Below, one piece after another: positions 8,655 to 16,680 of a stretch of DNA of 64,000 nucleotides. The translations under genes and the position numbers were made by a program. The first letter of the stretch is position 1. Each line of letters begins with the position of its first letter. Source of the stretch: Bacillus rubiinfantis (lineage in GTDB: Bacteria; Bacillota; Bacilli; Bacillales; Cytobacillaceae); contig CCFE01000010.1 in the NCBI GenBank assembly GCA_000752035.1, positions 1 to 64,000 of the forward strand. The letters run 5' to 3'. Under the pieces are notes generated by a model. That model ran no database searches. It had not been told where the DNA came from and saw only the letters and a list, made by a program, of their open reading frames with translations.

Positions 8655-9773
8655 ATGTCTATCAGATCTGGTTATGAAGAAATATCCATTCTCAAGGAAA
8701 TTGCCGAGCTATTAAACGAAGGTACTGATACAATAGCAGTTCTTTCCGGTGTCTTAAAAAAACTTCTCCACGTCACAGGGCTAAAAACAGGCTGGATTTT
8801 TCTGATTGATGAAACTGGAAATCATTTTCTTGCCGCTGCGGAGGCCTTACCACCAGCATTATCTCAGAATGATAATCAACGAATGTGCCAAGGCGATTGC
8901 TGGTGTGTTGAAAGGTATAATAATCGCAAGCTCACAAAGGCCACAAATATAATTGAATGTAAACGAATTGAAGAGGTTCTCAAGGAAAAAGCTGGGGAAA
9001 CCTGCGGACTAACTCATCATGCAACTGTACCACTCCGGGCAGGACAAGAACGCTTTGGTATTTTAAATGTGGGTTCACCACATAAAACGCATTTTCAAAA
9101 GAATGAACTGGATCTGCTTGAAGCGGTTGCCTACCAAATTGGAACTGCCTTGAAACGAATCAACTTAACCCTAAGGGAGCAGGAAACAGCTCTCATAGCT
9201 GAACGCAATCGCCTGGCACGGGATTTGCACGATTCCGTTAATCAACTGCTATTTTCTCTTAGTTTAACTGCAAGAGCCGGAATTGAAATGACTCCAAGTC
9301 AGGAGCTAAAACAAACATTCAGCTATATTCAGGATTTAGCCCAAGAGGCATTGGGGGAAATGCGAGCCTTAATCTGGCAGCTCCGGCCTCCAGGATTAGA
9401 AAATGGATTAATCAGCGCGCTAAGAAGTTATGCGGAGTTGCTCGGTCTTTCACTAGACATAAAGATTATTGGAGCGGGCAACCTTCCTAGCCAAGTAGAA
9501 GAAGCATTATGGCGGATTGGCCAAGAGGCACTGGGGAATTGCAAAAAGCATGCCCAAACAACAGATGCATCATTATTGTTTCACACCGCTAATGATGGAG
9601 TGACAATGATAATTAAAGATAGGGGTTGTGGATTTCACTATGAAGAAATCAGGCCCATCCTCTCGCTAGGATTGAAAAACATGAAAATAAGAACGGAAGC
9701 CTTAAATGGAACATTTCACTTAATCAGCAAACCAGGGAGTGGAACTGAAATACAGATTCGCATCCCGTACTAG
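8655..9773 (+). CDS. GAF domain sensor histidine kinase (NarL-type pair, YhcY/AirS-like)
   Basis: A 372-residue cytoplasmic kinase without membrane segments. A GAF domain covers about residues 15-170. A HisKA_3 dimerisation domain with the phospho-acceptor in RDLHDSVNQ follows (about residue 195), then an HATPase_c domain (about 275-372). The GAF domain has a cysteine cluster (Cys-78, 82, 84, 102 and 117). In AirS/YhcS-type kinases such cysteines hold an Fe-S cluster that senses oxygen, so redox or oxygen sensing is the likely but unproven input. The partner regulator begins 10 nt downstream. Confidence 0.88.
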   Translation: MSIRSGYEEISILKEIAELLNEGTDTIAVLSGVLKKLLHVTGLKTGWIFLIDETGNHFLAAAEALPPALSQNDNQRMCQGDCWCVERYNNRKLTKATNIIECKRIEEVLKEKAGETCGLTHHATVPLRAGQERFGILNVGSPHKTHFQKNELDLLEAVAYQIGTALKRINLTLREQETALIAERNRLARDLHDSVNQLLFSLSLTARAGIEMTPSQELKQTFSYIQDLAQEALGEMRALIWQLRPPGLENGLISALRSYAELLGLSLDIKIIGAGNLPSQVEEALWRIGQEALGNCKKHAQTTDASLLFHTANDGVTMIIKDRGCGFHYEEIRPILSLGLKNMKIRTEALNGTFHLISKPGSGTEIQIRIPY

Positions 9774-9783
9774 GGGGAATTTT

Positions 9784-10422
9784 GTGACTATCCGGATATT
9801 AATTGCCGATGACCACCCCGTCGTCAGACGCGGCCTCATTCTATTTTTGCAAACTCAGCCGGGGCTTGAAATTATTGCGGAAGCTACGAATGGAAAAGAA
9901 GCTGTCGAACTGGTAAAGATTGTCCAACCCGACCTCATTTTGATGGATTTGATTATGCCGGAAATGGACGGAATTGAAGCAACTCGACAGATTAAACAAG
10001 CAATTCCTGAAATAAAAATTATGGTGCTGACCAGCTTTTCGGATCAAGAACACGTTATCCCAGCCCTTGAAGCCGGCGCTTCAGGATTCCAGTTGAAAGA
10101 TATCGAGCCTGATGAACTTATCGCCTCTATTCGAAAAATAATGAATGGTGAAAATCAGCTCCATCCGAAGGCGACCTCCCATTTACTTGCTAATCTAGCG
10201 AAGCAAAACCGCTCAGAAAAAACTATTATCCACGATTTAACTAAGCGAGAGCTGGATGTATTAAAGGAAATCGCTAAGGGAAAAAGCAATAAAGAAATCG
10301 CTGCTGCCTTATTCATTACCGAAAAAACGGTTAAAACTCATGTATCGAACCTTTTGTCAAAGCTTGAGCTCGCTGATCGAACCCAAGCAGCCCTTTTTGC
10401 CGTCCGCAATCAACTAGTGTAA
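9784..10422 (+). CDS. NarL/FixJ family response regulator
   Basis: About 212 residues. A receiver domain contains the acidic pair ADDH, the phospho-acceptor Asp in LILMDLIMP, the conserved Thr/Ser in VLTS and Lys in QLKD. A LuxR-type HTH follows at the C-terminus (TKRELDVLKEIAKG, KTVKTHVSNLL). The start is GTG at 9784 behind GGGGGAA; the open frame continues upstream into the kinase but without a ribosome site. It is the output partner of the GAF kinase. Confidence 0.93.
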   Translation: MTIRILIADDHPVVRRGLILFLQTQPGLEIIAEATNGKEAVELVKIVQPDLILMDLIMPEMDGIEATRQIKQAIPEIKIMVLTSFSDQEHVIPALEAGASGFQLKDIEPDELIASIRKIMNGENQLHPKATSHLLANLAKQNRSEKTIIHDLTKRELDVLKEIAKGKSNKEIAAALFITEKTVKTHVSNLLSKLELADRTQAALFAVRNQLV

Positions 10423-10444
10423 CCTTAAATATCGACATAACAAA

Positions 10445-10472
10445 TAGCACCCTAAAGGGTGCTTATCTTATT
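10445..10472. terminator. Terminator after the two-component operon
   Basis: Perfect AGCACCCT / AGGGTGCT hairpin with T-rich flanks, in the gap between the convergent regulator gene and the DUF4317 gene. Confidence 0.75.
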
Positions 10473-10490
10473 ATCTACTTATTAAAACTA

Positions 10491-11648
10491 TTAAAGCGTT
10501 TCTGATTCCAACTTAAATCCTTCCACAACCACATCTTCATCAACCTCTAGCAACAGACAGCGTTTCCCATTAAAGGTAATTGTCTTTAGATATTTTAAGT
10601 CTTTCGGATCAATGGTTATATCCGCCACTCTCGTCTCAATTTTGATCGTTTTTGGAACGACATTCATAGCTTTAAATTCATGTTTTTCATCAGCGACAAC
10701 TGATTTAAAGGCATGTTCTACCTTTGCCGGTTCAACATTTTCCACACCGCTTACTGTTAATATCCGTTCGATGTCGCGATGATCCAGGGTAGGTGGTTCC
10801 GTTTCCTCGCTTTCTTGACTCTCCTGAACTAGTTTATCAATTTCCTCATAAACATTGGAAATAACTTTTGAATCGACTTCATCGCCGACTACCTCTTTTA
10901 AAATTAAATCAAAGCAAGCTTTATCTTCCTGGGCAGTAATAATGTCTTCACAATCGAGCACTTTTTCAATAAAGGTGTAATCTGGTTGATTGACTTTTCC
11001 GGCACAATAGAGAATATGGTTTACATCGGCTGCATGATCAGAAAATGTCGGGAACAAAAACCCTGACAGCGGTGAGTCTAGATTAATAATGGGGTCGACC
11101 ACATGATAGGACTTAAACTCCTTTTCGATGTAATCAAACTGCAAGGCTTTTTTCGGCAAGTCGGTTTTATTGAGGCTGCAAAGAATGAATCCATTGGCAT
11201 AAACCGCATCATCCCCGCCTTCTTCAGACTCCATGTCGCGCTTTTTTGTTGGTTTGCGATATTCTCCGCGGATGAAAGTTACTACTGTATCAAATTCATA
11301 CATTTTATGAGCGAATATTTTTCCGACGACATCGAGCATATGATCTTGCCAAACTTGCGAATCCGCCTGCAGACCTTCAAAAAGAATCGTTTGCGTGCTG
11401 TAGTCGACTTCACGACTAAATTTCAGTTCGAATAATTTAGCATCAAGATGTCCAGTTAACACCTTTTTAAAGTTAGCTAGAAACAATTCCTGCGTCTCTT
11501 GTTCTAACAATTGAAACGGACGGCTGACTTGGTGATATATTTCACCAGATTCTTTCTTTACATATACATTAAAGATTTCACGTATGTTCATGCGATAGTT
11601 ATCTAATTTGAATTCCTTGCGAATATTGGCAATGTCTTTTTTGTTCAT
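10491..11648 (-). CDS. DUF4317 family protein
   Basis: A 385-residue soluble protein matching DUF4317 of Firmicutes, with the N-terminal segment MNKKDIANIRKEFK and the acidic DUF4317 body. Members have no established function. The acidic stretch at about residues 265-285 looks like a linker. The second ATG (11648) is taken as start because GGGAG lies about 11 nt upstream; a TTG start 9 nt further upstream is possible. It is monocistronic. Confidence 0.85.
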   Translation of the reverse strand: MNKKDIANIRKEFKLDNYRMNIREIFNVYVKKESGEIYHQVSRPFQLLEQETQELFLANFKKVLTGHLDAKLFELKFSREVDYSTQTILFEGLQADSQVWQDHMLDVVGKIFAHKMYEFDTVVTFIRGEYRKPTKKRDMESEEGGDDAVYANGFILCSLNKTDLPKKALQFDYIEKEFKSYHVVDPIINLDSPLSGFLFPTFSDHAADVNHILYCAGKVNQPDYTFIEKVLDCEDIITAQEDKACFDLILKEVVGDEVDSKVISNVYEEIDKLVQESQESEETEPPTLDHRDIERILTVSGVENVEPAKVEHAFKSVVADEKHEFKAMNVVPKTIKIETRVADITIDPKDLKYLKTITFNGKRCLLLEVDEDVVVEGFKLESETL

Positions 11649-11820
11649 TGATTTCAACTCCCTCTCCCATTATACCGTCAGGATGGGAATATTGTAATTA
11701 ATATGAAGAACCTTACTGTAGAAATAACTAGAAATGGAAAATTAATTCCGCACCATAGTGGCTAGACAAAAAAAACTGCCGAAGCAACTTTTAACGATTG
11801 CGAAAATATTGTAGTTTGGA

Positions 11821-12786
11821 CTATTTTTCAAAAATTGCACCCAACCGGCTTAGACCATTTTCTGCGGTTTGAAGCATCTCATCAATTAATTCCTGAACCG
11901 TGGGAATATTGTTGATTAGTCCTATTACTTGTCCAGCCCATCCGAAGCCCTCTGCTTCTTTTCCATCATAGATATAATTGCAATTTGCCTTTCCGCTAAT
12001 GATCTCTTTCAGATCCTCATAGGTTGCGCCTTGTTTTTCCCGGTCGATAATTCCTTGGGTAAATTCAGATTTGAGGGCGCGCCCAGGAGCACCTAATGTT
12101 CTCTTAATCACTACTGTATTCGTCTCATTTGCATTAACAATTGCCTGCTTATATTTCTCATTTGCGTGAATACACTCTTGGGTAGCAATAAAGCGAGTTC
12201 CCATTTCAATACCTTCTGCTCCCAACGCCAATGCCGCCAATAAACCACGTCCATCGCCAATACCCCCGCTTGCCAGTACAGGAATTGATACGGAATCGAC
12301 CACACGGGGGGTTAGAACCATTGTGCCAATATCCTCACGTCCTAAATGTCCTCCGCCTTCCTGGCCAACAGCCATCACAATATCAGCGCCTAGTTGTTCC
12401 GCTTTCTGTGCTTGTCTAACACCTGCTACAAGCACAAGCGTGCGAATATTTTCCCCTTTGATTCGTTCCAAAACAGGTTGGGGGTTTCCTCCTGTGATTG
12501 AAATGGCCGGTACCCTTTCTTCAATGGCAACCTCAAGCAATTCCTGATAGTTCCCGTCATGCCTTGCAATGGCAAAGTTTACACCGAAGGGCTTATTGGT
12601 AAGTGTCCGTACCTTTCGAATTTCCTCGCGAAGTTTTTCAGGTGTGCGTAGTGTCGCAGCTGTAATCTGCCCAAGTCCCCCAGCATTTGAGACCGCAGCA
12701 GCTAATTCAGCGTAAGCCAGATAAGCAAGTCCGCCCTGAACGATTGGATATTGGATACCAAGAATTTCTGTTACTCGTGTTTTCAA
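11821..12786 (-). CDS. Nitronate monooxygenase / FabK-like FMN enzyme
   Basis: A 321-residue TIM-barrel flavoprotein of the nitronate monooxygenase (2-nitropropane dioxygenase) family. It shows the N-terminal YPIVQGG motif, GVNFAI, VGQEGGGHLGR and ASGGIGDGRGL for FMN phosphate binding, and GTRFIATQE. Family members oxidise alkyl nitronates or, as FabK, reduce enoyl-ACP; sequence alone does not separate the two. The start is TTG behind AAAGGAG. It is the last intact gene before the rpsI remnant. Confidence 0.9.
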   Translation of the reverse strand: MKTRVTEILGIQYPIVQGGLAYLAYAELAAAVSNAGGLGQITAATLRTPEKLREEIRKVRTLTNKPFGVNFAIARHDGNYQELLEVAIEERVPAISITGGNPQPVLERIKGENIRTLVLVAGVRQAQKAEQLGADIVMAVGQEGGGHLGREDIGTMVLTPRVVDSVSIPVLASGGIGDGRGLLAALALGAEGIEMGTRFIATQECIHANEKYKQAIVNANETNTVVIKRTLGAPGRALKSEFTQGIIDREKQGATYEDLKEIISGKANCNYIYDGKEAEGFGWAGQVIGLINNIPTVQELIDEMLQTAENGLSRLGAIFEK

Positions 12787-13046
12787 TTTTTCCTACTCCT
12801 TTGTAAATGGATTCTGTTTAGAGTTTCGACACAAACACTGATTTTCCTTTATATTGAATGATTGATAAGCCCGTGAAAAAACTTGAATCAATATTTTTTG
12901 TGAGTGGCTTCCCATCTCGCTCACTTAAAACCTGACTACTTCTTTTTTTTCGCCTAAATAACAGCTTTCACCTTCAGTGAAATCTATTATCCTTCCTTTC
13001 CCATGCAACTCCCCCCATCTCACATTACTGAGAATAAGTGGATAAA
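12787..13046. other. Intergenic, no gene seen
   Basis: About 260 nt between the nitronate monooxygenase start and the rpsI terminator. I see no supported coding frame, RNA gene or clear repeat. It must contain the promoter of the leftward monooxygenase gene. Confidence 0.5.
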
Positions 13047-13083
13047 AAAAAGACCCCCAACCAAATCGGTTGAGAGTCTTTGA
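13047..13083 (-). terminator. rpsI terminator
   Basis: Reverse strand: AAAGACTCTCAACCGATTTGG followed by TTGGGGGTCTTTTTTTT, an intrinsic terminator 12 nt past the rpsI stop codon. It shows that this DNA is the authentic downstream flank of rpsI. Confidence 0.85.
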
Positions 13084-13094
13084 AACGTTGATCA

Positions 13095-13160
13095 TTAACG
13101 TTTTGAGAACTGAGGTGCGCGACGAGCGCCTTTAAGACCGTATTTTTTACGTTCTTTTAT
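13095..13160 (-). pseudogene. rpsI: 3' end of rpsI (ribosomal protein S9), truncated at an island junction
   Basis: The reverse strand encodes the last 19-20 residues of ribosomal protein S9 (KERKKYGLKGARRAPQFSKR, then stop). Upstream of the KER codon the frame stays open but no longer resembles S9, so homology ends sharply near 13,160. In Bacillus, rpsI is the gene next to the ybaK/cwlD block, so this is the true locus and the 5' part has been displaced to the right. This 66-bp segment is the probable left attachment site of an integrated element. The intact gene is expected at the other end, outside the window. Confidence 0.85.
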
Positions 13161-13368
13161 GCTTGTTGTATATATTTTGTTATTGATTGATATTAATGTA
13201 TAAAAGCCTAGGATTTTATTGAAGTTTAGGGAAGGTGGTTTCTACCGTTTTCTCTATTTTTTTATACTTTTTACATTCAGAGTACATTCGATACATTCAT
13301 TTTACATTCACTTGATGCAAATTACATTCACTCACAAACCCTTTAACAGCAAGGGGTCACAGGGCTTT
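13161..13368. other. Left end of the island, no gene seen
   Basis: AT-rich DNA just inside the putative attachment site. It contains short repeats of the type TACATTCA at about 13,271-13,330 (several direct copies), which could be recombinase arm or accessory-protein sites. No coding frame is supported. Confidence 0.4.
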
Positions 13369-13551
13369 TTAGTTTGTACAGTCAAACTCATCTTCATTCT
13401 GGATTTTTACAGCCATTTTCTCTGCGGCTTTTCTCAACGCTTCTTCCTCAAAAGTCAAATACGCATTCCATTCAGCGAGCATCTTGTCCTTCTTTTCCTG
13501 TTCCCATTCTTCCCGTGTTCGGAAACGGATAATATTTGTCAAAGAATACAC
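13369..13551 (-). CDS. Small charged hypothetical protein at the island edge
   Basis: A 60-codon frame, highly charged and helix-forming, with the central segment REEWEQEKKDKMLAEWNAYL. The frame opens with GTG at 13,551 without a clear ribosome site. A TTG at 13,542 has AGGTG 6 nt upstream and is the more likely start. It is the first gene inside the rpsI junction, where excision or transfer accessory genes are often found, but no domain is recognised. Confidence 0.5.
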   Translation of the reverse strand: MYSLTNIIRFRTREEWEQEKKDKMLAEWNAYLTFEEEALRKAAEKMAVKIQNEDEFDCTN

Positions 13552-13794
13552 CTGCTTTTTAATGTTTGTTTTCTTTGATTATAGATCATTAGGATCACAA
13601 ATAATAGGAATTAAAGAAAATAAAAAGGGAATCAAGGAGCAATACAACAATCGCACCCCGATTGTATCAAAATAAAGATTGCAATCGCTGCTGCCTTATG
13701 CTTTTTTTTACTAAAGCTACCTTTAGCCATCTATGTAGCACAAAATCATTGCCGCATTACAAAGAATTAGCCACTTTACGTATTTAGGGCATAA

Positions 13795-13820
13795 AAATAA
13801 ACCCCAAAATGGGGTTTTAG
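13795..13820 (-). terminator. Terminator of the PBECR4-like gene
   Basis: Reverse strand: AAACCCCATTTTGGGGTTT followed by ATTTTT, directly after the frame-corrected stop codon at 13,821. Confidence 0.8.
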
Positions 13821-14431
13821 TTATTTCTTTCTCACTTTTTCGACTCCAATGGTATCTTTTCCTGTAATCAAGGACATTCCATCTGATGTTTGGTTGATTC
13901 TTTCCGTCATATAGGATTGCGGAAACCAAACTTTTTTTCTTCATTATAATTGATTCCCAAATGAGCGACAGCATTTTCGCACACATCATACACCAAGAAC
14001 TTAACTGGAACACGACTTCCTTCTTTTGGTGCAAATTCAACAAATATATTGTTGTGGGGTGCTTCTGCCATACGATGCACGAGGAAGAAGAAAACCCACT
14101 TATCCTTGCTGAAATTGAATCTCTTTTTACCAATATTCCTTAACGCTGCAAAATCAAGTGTGCCATCCTTGATGTTTTGATAACCTTTTTCACCATAATA
14201 ATTAATTAACTGGGAGCTATGAATTGTGCCTTCAACCAACTTTTTAATCCCCAGTAAGTGGCACAAGTCTTTTTCCTTGAAGGGAACTTCTATAGTTTGA
14301 CCATCTTGAAGATGATATTCATACGTATTGTTTAACAAATAATGGTCATAATAATCTTGAAGCATTTTAAGTGATATATCCGTAATGGATGGGTTTCTTG
14401 TCAATTGTGCAAAAGTATGAATATCGAGCAT
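13821..14431 (-). pseudogene. PBECR4-like nuclease (possible toxin), single frameshift
   Basis: The uninterrupted frame gives 174 residues (14,431 to 13,907). It resembles the PBECR4 branch of the phage Barnase-EndoU-ColicinE5/D-RelE-like nucleases: LARNTYEY-type start of the core (here LLNNTYEYHL), HLLGIKKL, then FFFLVHRM and HLGINY. At the run of seven A's (about 13,935-13,941) one missing base moves it out of frame. Restoring it gives VWFPQSYMTERINQ and a natural C-terminus ending in KVRKK at 13,821, followed at once by a terminator. The break may be real or a homopolymer error. The ATG has AGGGGAA upstream. The RNA locus and terminator just upstream suggest a toxin role, by inference. Confidence 0.6.
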
Positions 14432-14442
14432 CTTATTTTCCC

Positions 14443-14483
14443 CTAAAAAAATTAAAGCCCTTGATTATTTTTAATCAAGAGCT
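14443..14483 (-). terminator. Internal terminator between RNA repeats and the PBECR4-like gene
   Basis: Reverse strand: a 12-bp stem (AGCTCTTGATTA with TAATCAAGGGCT, loop 14,468-14,471) followed by TTAATTTTTTT. It lies only 12 nt upstream of the start codon, after the RNA repeats. In type III toxin-antitoxin loci a terminator in this position sets the ratio of antitoxin RNA to toxin mRNA. Confidence 0.85.
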
Positions 14484-14500
14484 GTGAATTCCAAAGAAAT

Positions 14501-14570
14501 GGCAGCAAGCTTTATTCCTGGCTTTTTTTAAGCTCCCCCCAGGCGGAGAAACTAGGAGCTGCCGTCCCAG
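14501..14570 (-). repeat. 70-nt RNA repeat unit, gene-proximal copy
   Basis: Paired elements: 14,501-14,506 with 14,558-14,563; 14,517-14,521 with 14,539-14,543; 14,533-14,536 with 14,545-14,548. The segment CTAGTTTCTCCGCC (reverse strand) and the A-tract are identical in both copies. Confidence 0.85.
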
Positions 14571-14631
14571 TAATAACATTATACTCAGGTAAGTCTGAAA
14601 ATATCCTGATGTTTTTAAAATATTTTTATGT

Positions 14632-14701
14632 GGTAGCAATCATTATTCCCAGCTTTTTTTAAGCTCCCCCTGGGCGGAGAAACTAGGAGCTACCGTCCCA
14701 G
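14632..14701 (-). repeat. 70-nt RNA repeat unit, promoter-proximal copy
   Basis: Paired elements: 14,632-14,637 with 14,689-14,694; 14,648-14,652 with 14,670-14,674; 14,664-14,667 with 14,676-14,679. It differs from the other copy mainly at positions that keep pairing. Confidence 0.85.
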
Positions 14702-14728
14702 CACTTTCATACAAATACCTATAATCCT

Positions 14729-14757
14729 ATCTTACACTATAGAAGTTGTTTTGTCTA
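14729..14757 (-). promoter_or_regulatory. Promoter of the repeat RNA / PBECR4-like locus
   Basis: Reverse strand: -35 TAGACA (14,752-14,757), 17-nt spacer, -10 TAAGAT (14,729-14,734). The predicted start lies about 20 nt before the first repeat unit. Confidence 0.6.
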
Positions 14758-14832
14758 GAAAAACCTAGTGTATGGAATGACCATGCTATGCAACCAAGTG
14801 TTACTAATATCGGTATTTTTTTTATAGTGTAA

Positions 14833-16221
14833 TTACCTACTAATAACCTTGCTTCGATCCTCGTTATAAGCCTCTTTAATTTCTTTTTCCCTTTTAATTA
14901 GATTTTTATATTCTTTTTCATTAAAAGCATTATTATTTTTTAGTATTTCACTTTGTAATTTACTATAACTGTTTGAATACAGATGTTTCTTAAAGTTCTC
15001 AATAAATTTTTCAAGATCGAATCTAAAATATTTATTTAGTGGTAGACACTTAATATCAATTCGTTTATTTTTTGCATCAATAGTTTCTATTTTCATTTCA
15101 ATATTTCTTAACGCTATTTTGAATTCGTTTATTAAATTTTCTTGATTGCTACGTTGATAATATCTTGAATTATTAAGTAGGTATTCAATGTCAAATTCCG
15201 CTCTTTTTTCAAAAGCAAATGAACCATACTTTTTTGAAAATAGCCTATTAGAAATTTCAAGGCTGATATGAAAGAACGGATAAACTGAAATTACAAATCC
15301 GCTGTCAGTAATTTTCTCTATCCTCATAAGATTAGAATTTATATTTTTATTGTATTGATGTGCAAGCTTTTCCAAAAAAATTGGTTCATTAATTTCATAT
15401 AATACTTCGGAAGTAATAAAGCCATTCCCTGTACCTTTCACAAAACCTTTAATTCTAGAATAATCACTTGGTTTGTTTCTTTTTAACCAGTAATCGATTT
15501 CTTTCGTCATAACAAAGGTTTGATTTATATTAGAGTCAACATATTGTTTAATTTTTCCCCCTAGTTTTTCTTGTTTTAAAAAGATATTTCTTAATAGCTG
15601 AATTTCCTTTTGACTTTGCCTCTTATTTAATATGGATTTGAAAACCTTTTCTGCATTTTTTCCCAATTTTATATACGGATCCTCAATATTGGATGGTAAA
15701 ACAATGTCCAATTCATCTAAAAATCTATTCCAGTGTTCAATCCTGCTTTTGGCCTTAGGAACAATTTCTAGAAGTTTAAGTAATCTTTTATTTTTAATTT
15801 GATTTGACACTAATTTTCGTCTATCTTTTAAAGCGTTTCTCCCAATATCCCCAAATTCCTCTATACACTCACTACCAACATTGATAACAACATTTGAAAT
15901 TTTGTTTTTTATAAAGTGGATATATCTATTTTTAGTACCACAAAGCTGACACTTCTTCCATTCTTGTTCATTTTGGCCTAAATCAAGAGTCAATTGGTTG
16001 CTATTAGGTACTTTAGTTACAATCCATTCCTCAGTTGAATTCATTAGTAAATCAGAACGCATTTCTTTAATAAGCTGACTTTGTGTTGTATCTAAATCAC
16101 TATATTTGAGGCCTTTTTTATCTTCTAACAATTCAATAAGCCAAGGGAGATCACTATGTTTAATGGTTTCACTATGTAATAACTTACTAGTCTCTTTTTT
16201 AGTAAAAATTTTTTTACTCAA
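14833..16221 (-). CDS. Hypothetical protein with a CxxC zinc-finger-like motif
   Basis: A 462-residue, lysine- and asparagine-rich soluble protein. Near residues 92-125 it has CQLCG followed about 23 residues later by VGSEC, a C-x2-C-x(n)-C pattern that resembles a small zinc ribbon. A long helical region follows. No enzymatic motif is evident. It starts with TTG behind AAGGGGG. It belongs to the accessory region and is AT-richer than the chromosomal flank. Function unknown; nucleic-acid binding is possible. Confidence 0.75.
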   Translation of the reverse strand: MSKKIFTKKETSKLLHSETIKHSDLPWLIELLEDKKGLKYSDLDTTQSQLIKEMRSDLLMNSTEEWIVTKVPNSNQLTLDLGQNEQEWKKCQLCGTKNRYIHFIKNKISNVVINVGSECIEEFGDIGRNALKDRRKLVSNQIKNKRLLKLLEIVPKAKSRIEHWNRFLDELDIVLPSNIEDPYIKLGKNAEKVFKSILNKRQSQKEIQLLRNIFLKQEKLGGKIKQYVDSNINQTFVMTKEIDYWLKRNKPSDYSRIKGFVKGTGNGFITSEVLYEINEPIFLEKLAHQYNKNINSNLMRIEKITDSGFVISVYPFFHISLEISNRLFSKKYGSFAFEKRAEFDIEYLLNNSRYYQRSNQENLINEFKIALRNIEMKIETIDAKNKRIDIKCLPLNKYFRFDLEKFIENFKKHLYSNSYSKLQSEILKNNNAFNEKEYKNLIKREKEIKEAYNEDRSKVISR

Positions 16222-16387
16222 AAAGCTTCCCCCTTATCATTCAGAGTGATTTTCTTTACTTTTTTACCAATATTTATATTATACCATTTTCAAAATGTAG
16301 AGCCCACATTATAATTCATAAACTATATTTAGTGTGTACACCATATCTTAATGAAACAGTCAGCTTCGGTTTCCTTTTCAATCCGCC

Positions 16388-16643
16388 ACTAAACAGTTAT
16401 CACCCATCGAATTAACAAAGCATATCTTAAACCGTATTGAAAAAATCGATCCGACAATTAATTCATATATTACCCTTCTTAGGCGAAAATGCCATTGAAC
16501 AGGCAAAAGAAGCGGAAGATGCCATTATGCGCGGTCAATATAAAGGGCCCCTGCATGGAATTCCAATGGGCATTAAAGATAATTATTCAACAGCTGGTAT
16601 ACGATCCACAGCAGGTACAAAGATATTTGCTGACCATTTTCCT
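16388..16643 (+). pseudogene. Amidase (GatA-like family) gene remnant
   Basis: Translation first gives LSPIELTKHILNRIEKIDP, an amidase N-terminal segment. After a frameshift near 16,478 it gives GENAIEQAKEAEDAI, then GPLHGIPMGIKDNYSTAG, which is the amidase-signature region with the catalytic Lys of GIKDN. Homology stops near 16,643, before the Ser-cis-Ser part, and the neighbouring gene runs in from the other side. So this is an N-terminal fragment with an extra frameshift and is non-functional. Confidence 0.85.
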
Positions 16644-16680
16644 ATGAAGGAACAGAAGAAGACCCAGCATCACTCAACCG

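Larger units (their letters stand above)
14501..14722 (-). ncRNA. Candidate structured RNA with two pseudoknot-like units (possible type III antitoxin RNA)
   Basis: Two 70-nt units (14,632-14,701 and 14,501-14,570 in transcription order) lie 131 nt apart in a transcript predicted to start near 14,722. In each, an outer helix (GGUAGC/GCUACC in the first, GGCAGC/GCUGCC in the second) encloses a CUCC/GGAG stem. The loop of that stem (CCCAG or CCUGG) is complementary to a segment after an A-rich linker (CUGGG or CCAGG). Both changes are compensatory, so base pairing at RNA level is conserved and an H-type pseudoknot is likely. The RNA ends at the terminator at 14,443-14,483, before the PBECR4-like gene. 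The antitoxin role is inferred from layout only. Confidence 0.65.

Noticed and set aside
14501..14701. The two 70-nt units as the start of a CRISPR array
   Set aside because: Only two copies, 61 nt between them, units longer than CRISPR repeats, no cas genes, and covarying internal pairing.
14501..14722. A tandem riboswitch (preQ1-like pseudoknot) controlling the downstream gene
   Set aside because: The A-rich linker and loop-tail pairing are reminiscent, but the size, outer helix and the nuclease-like target do not fit a known class. Not excluded, only less favoured than an antitoxin RNA.
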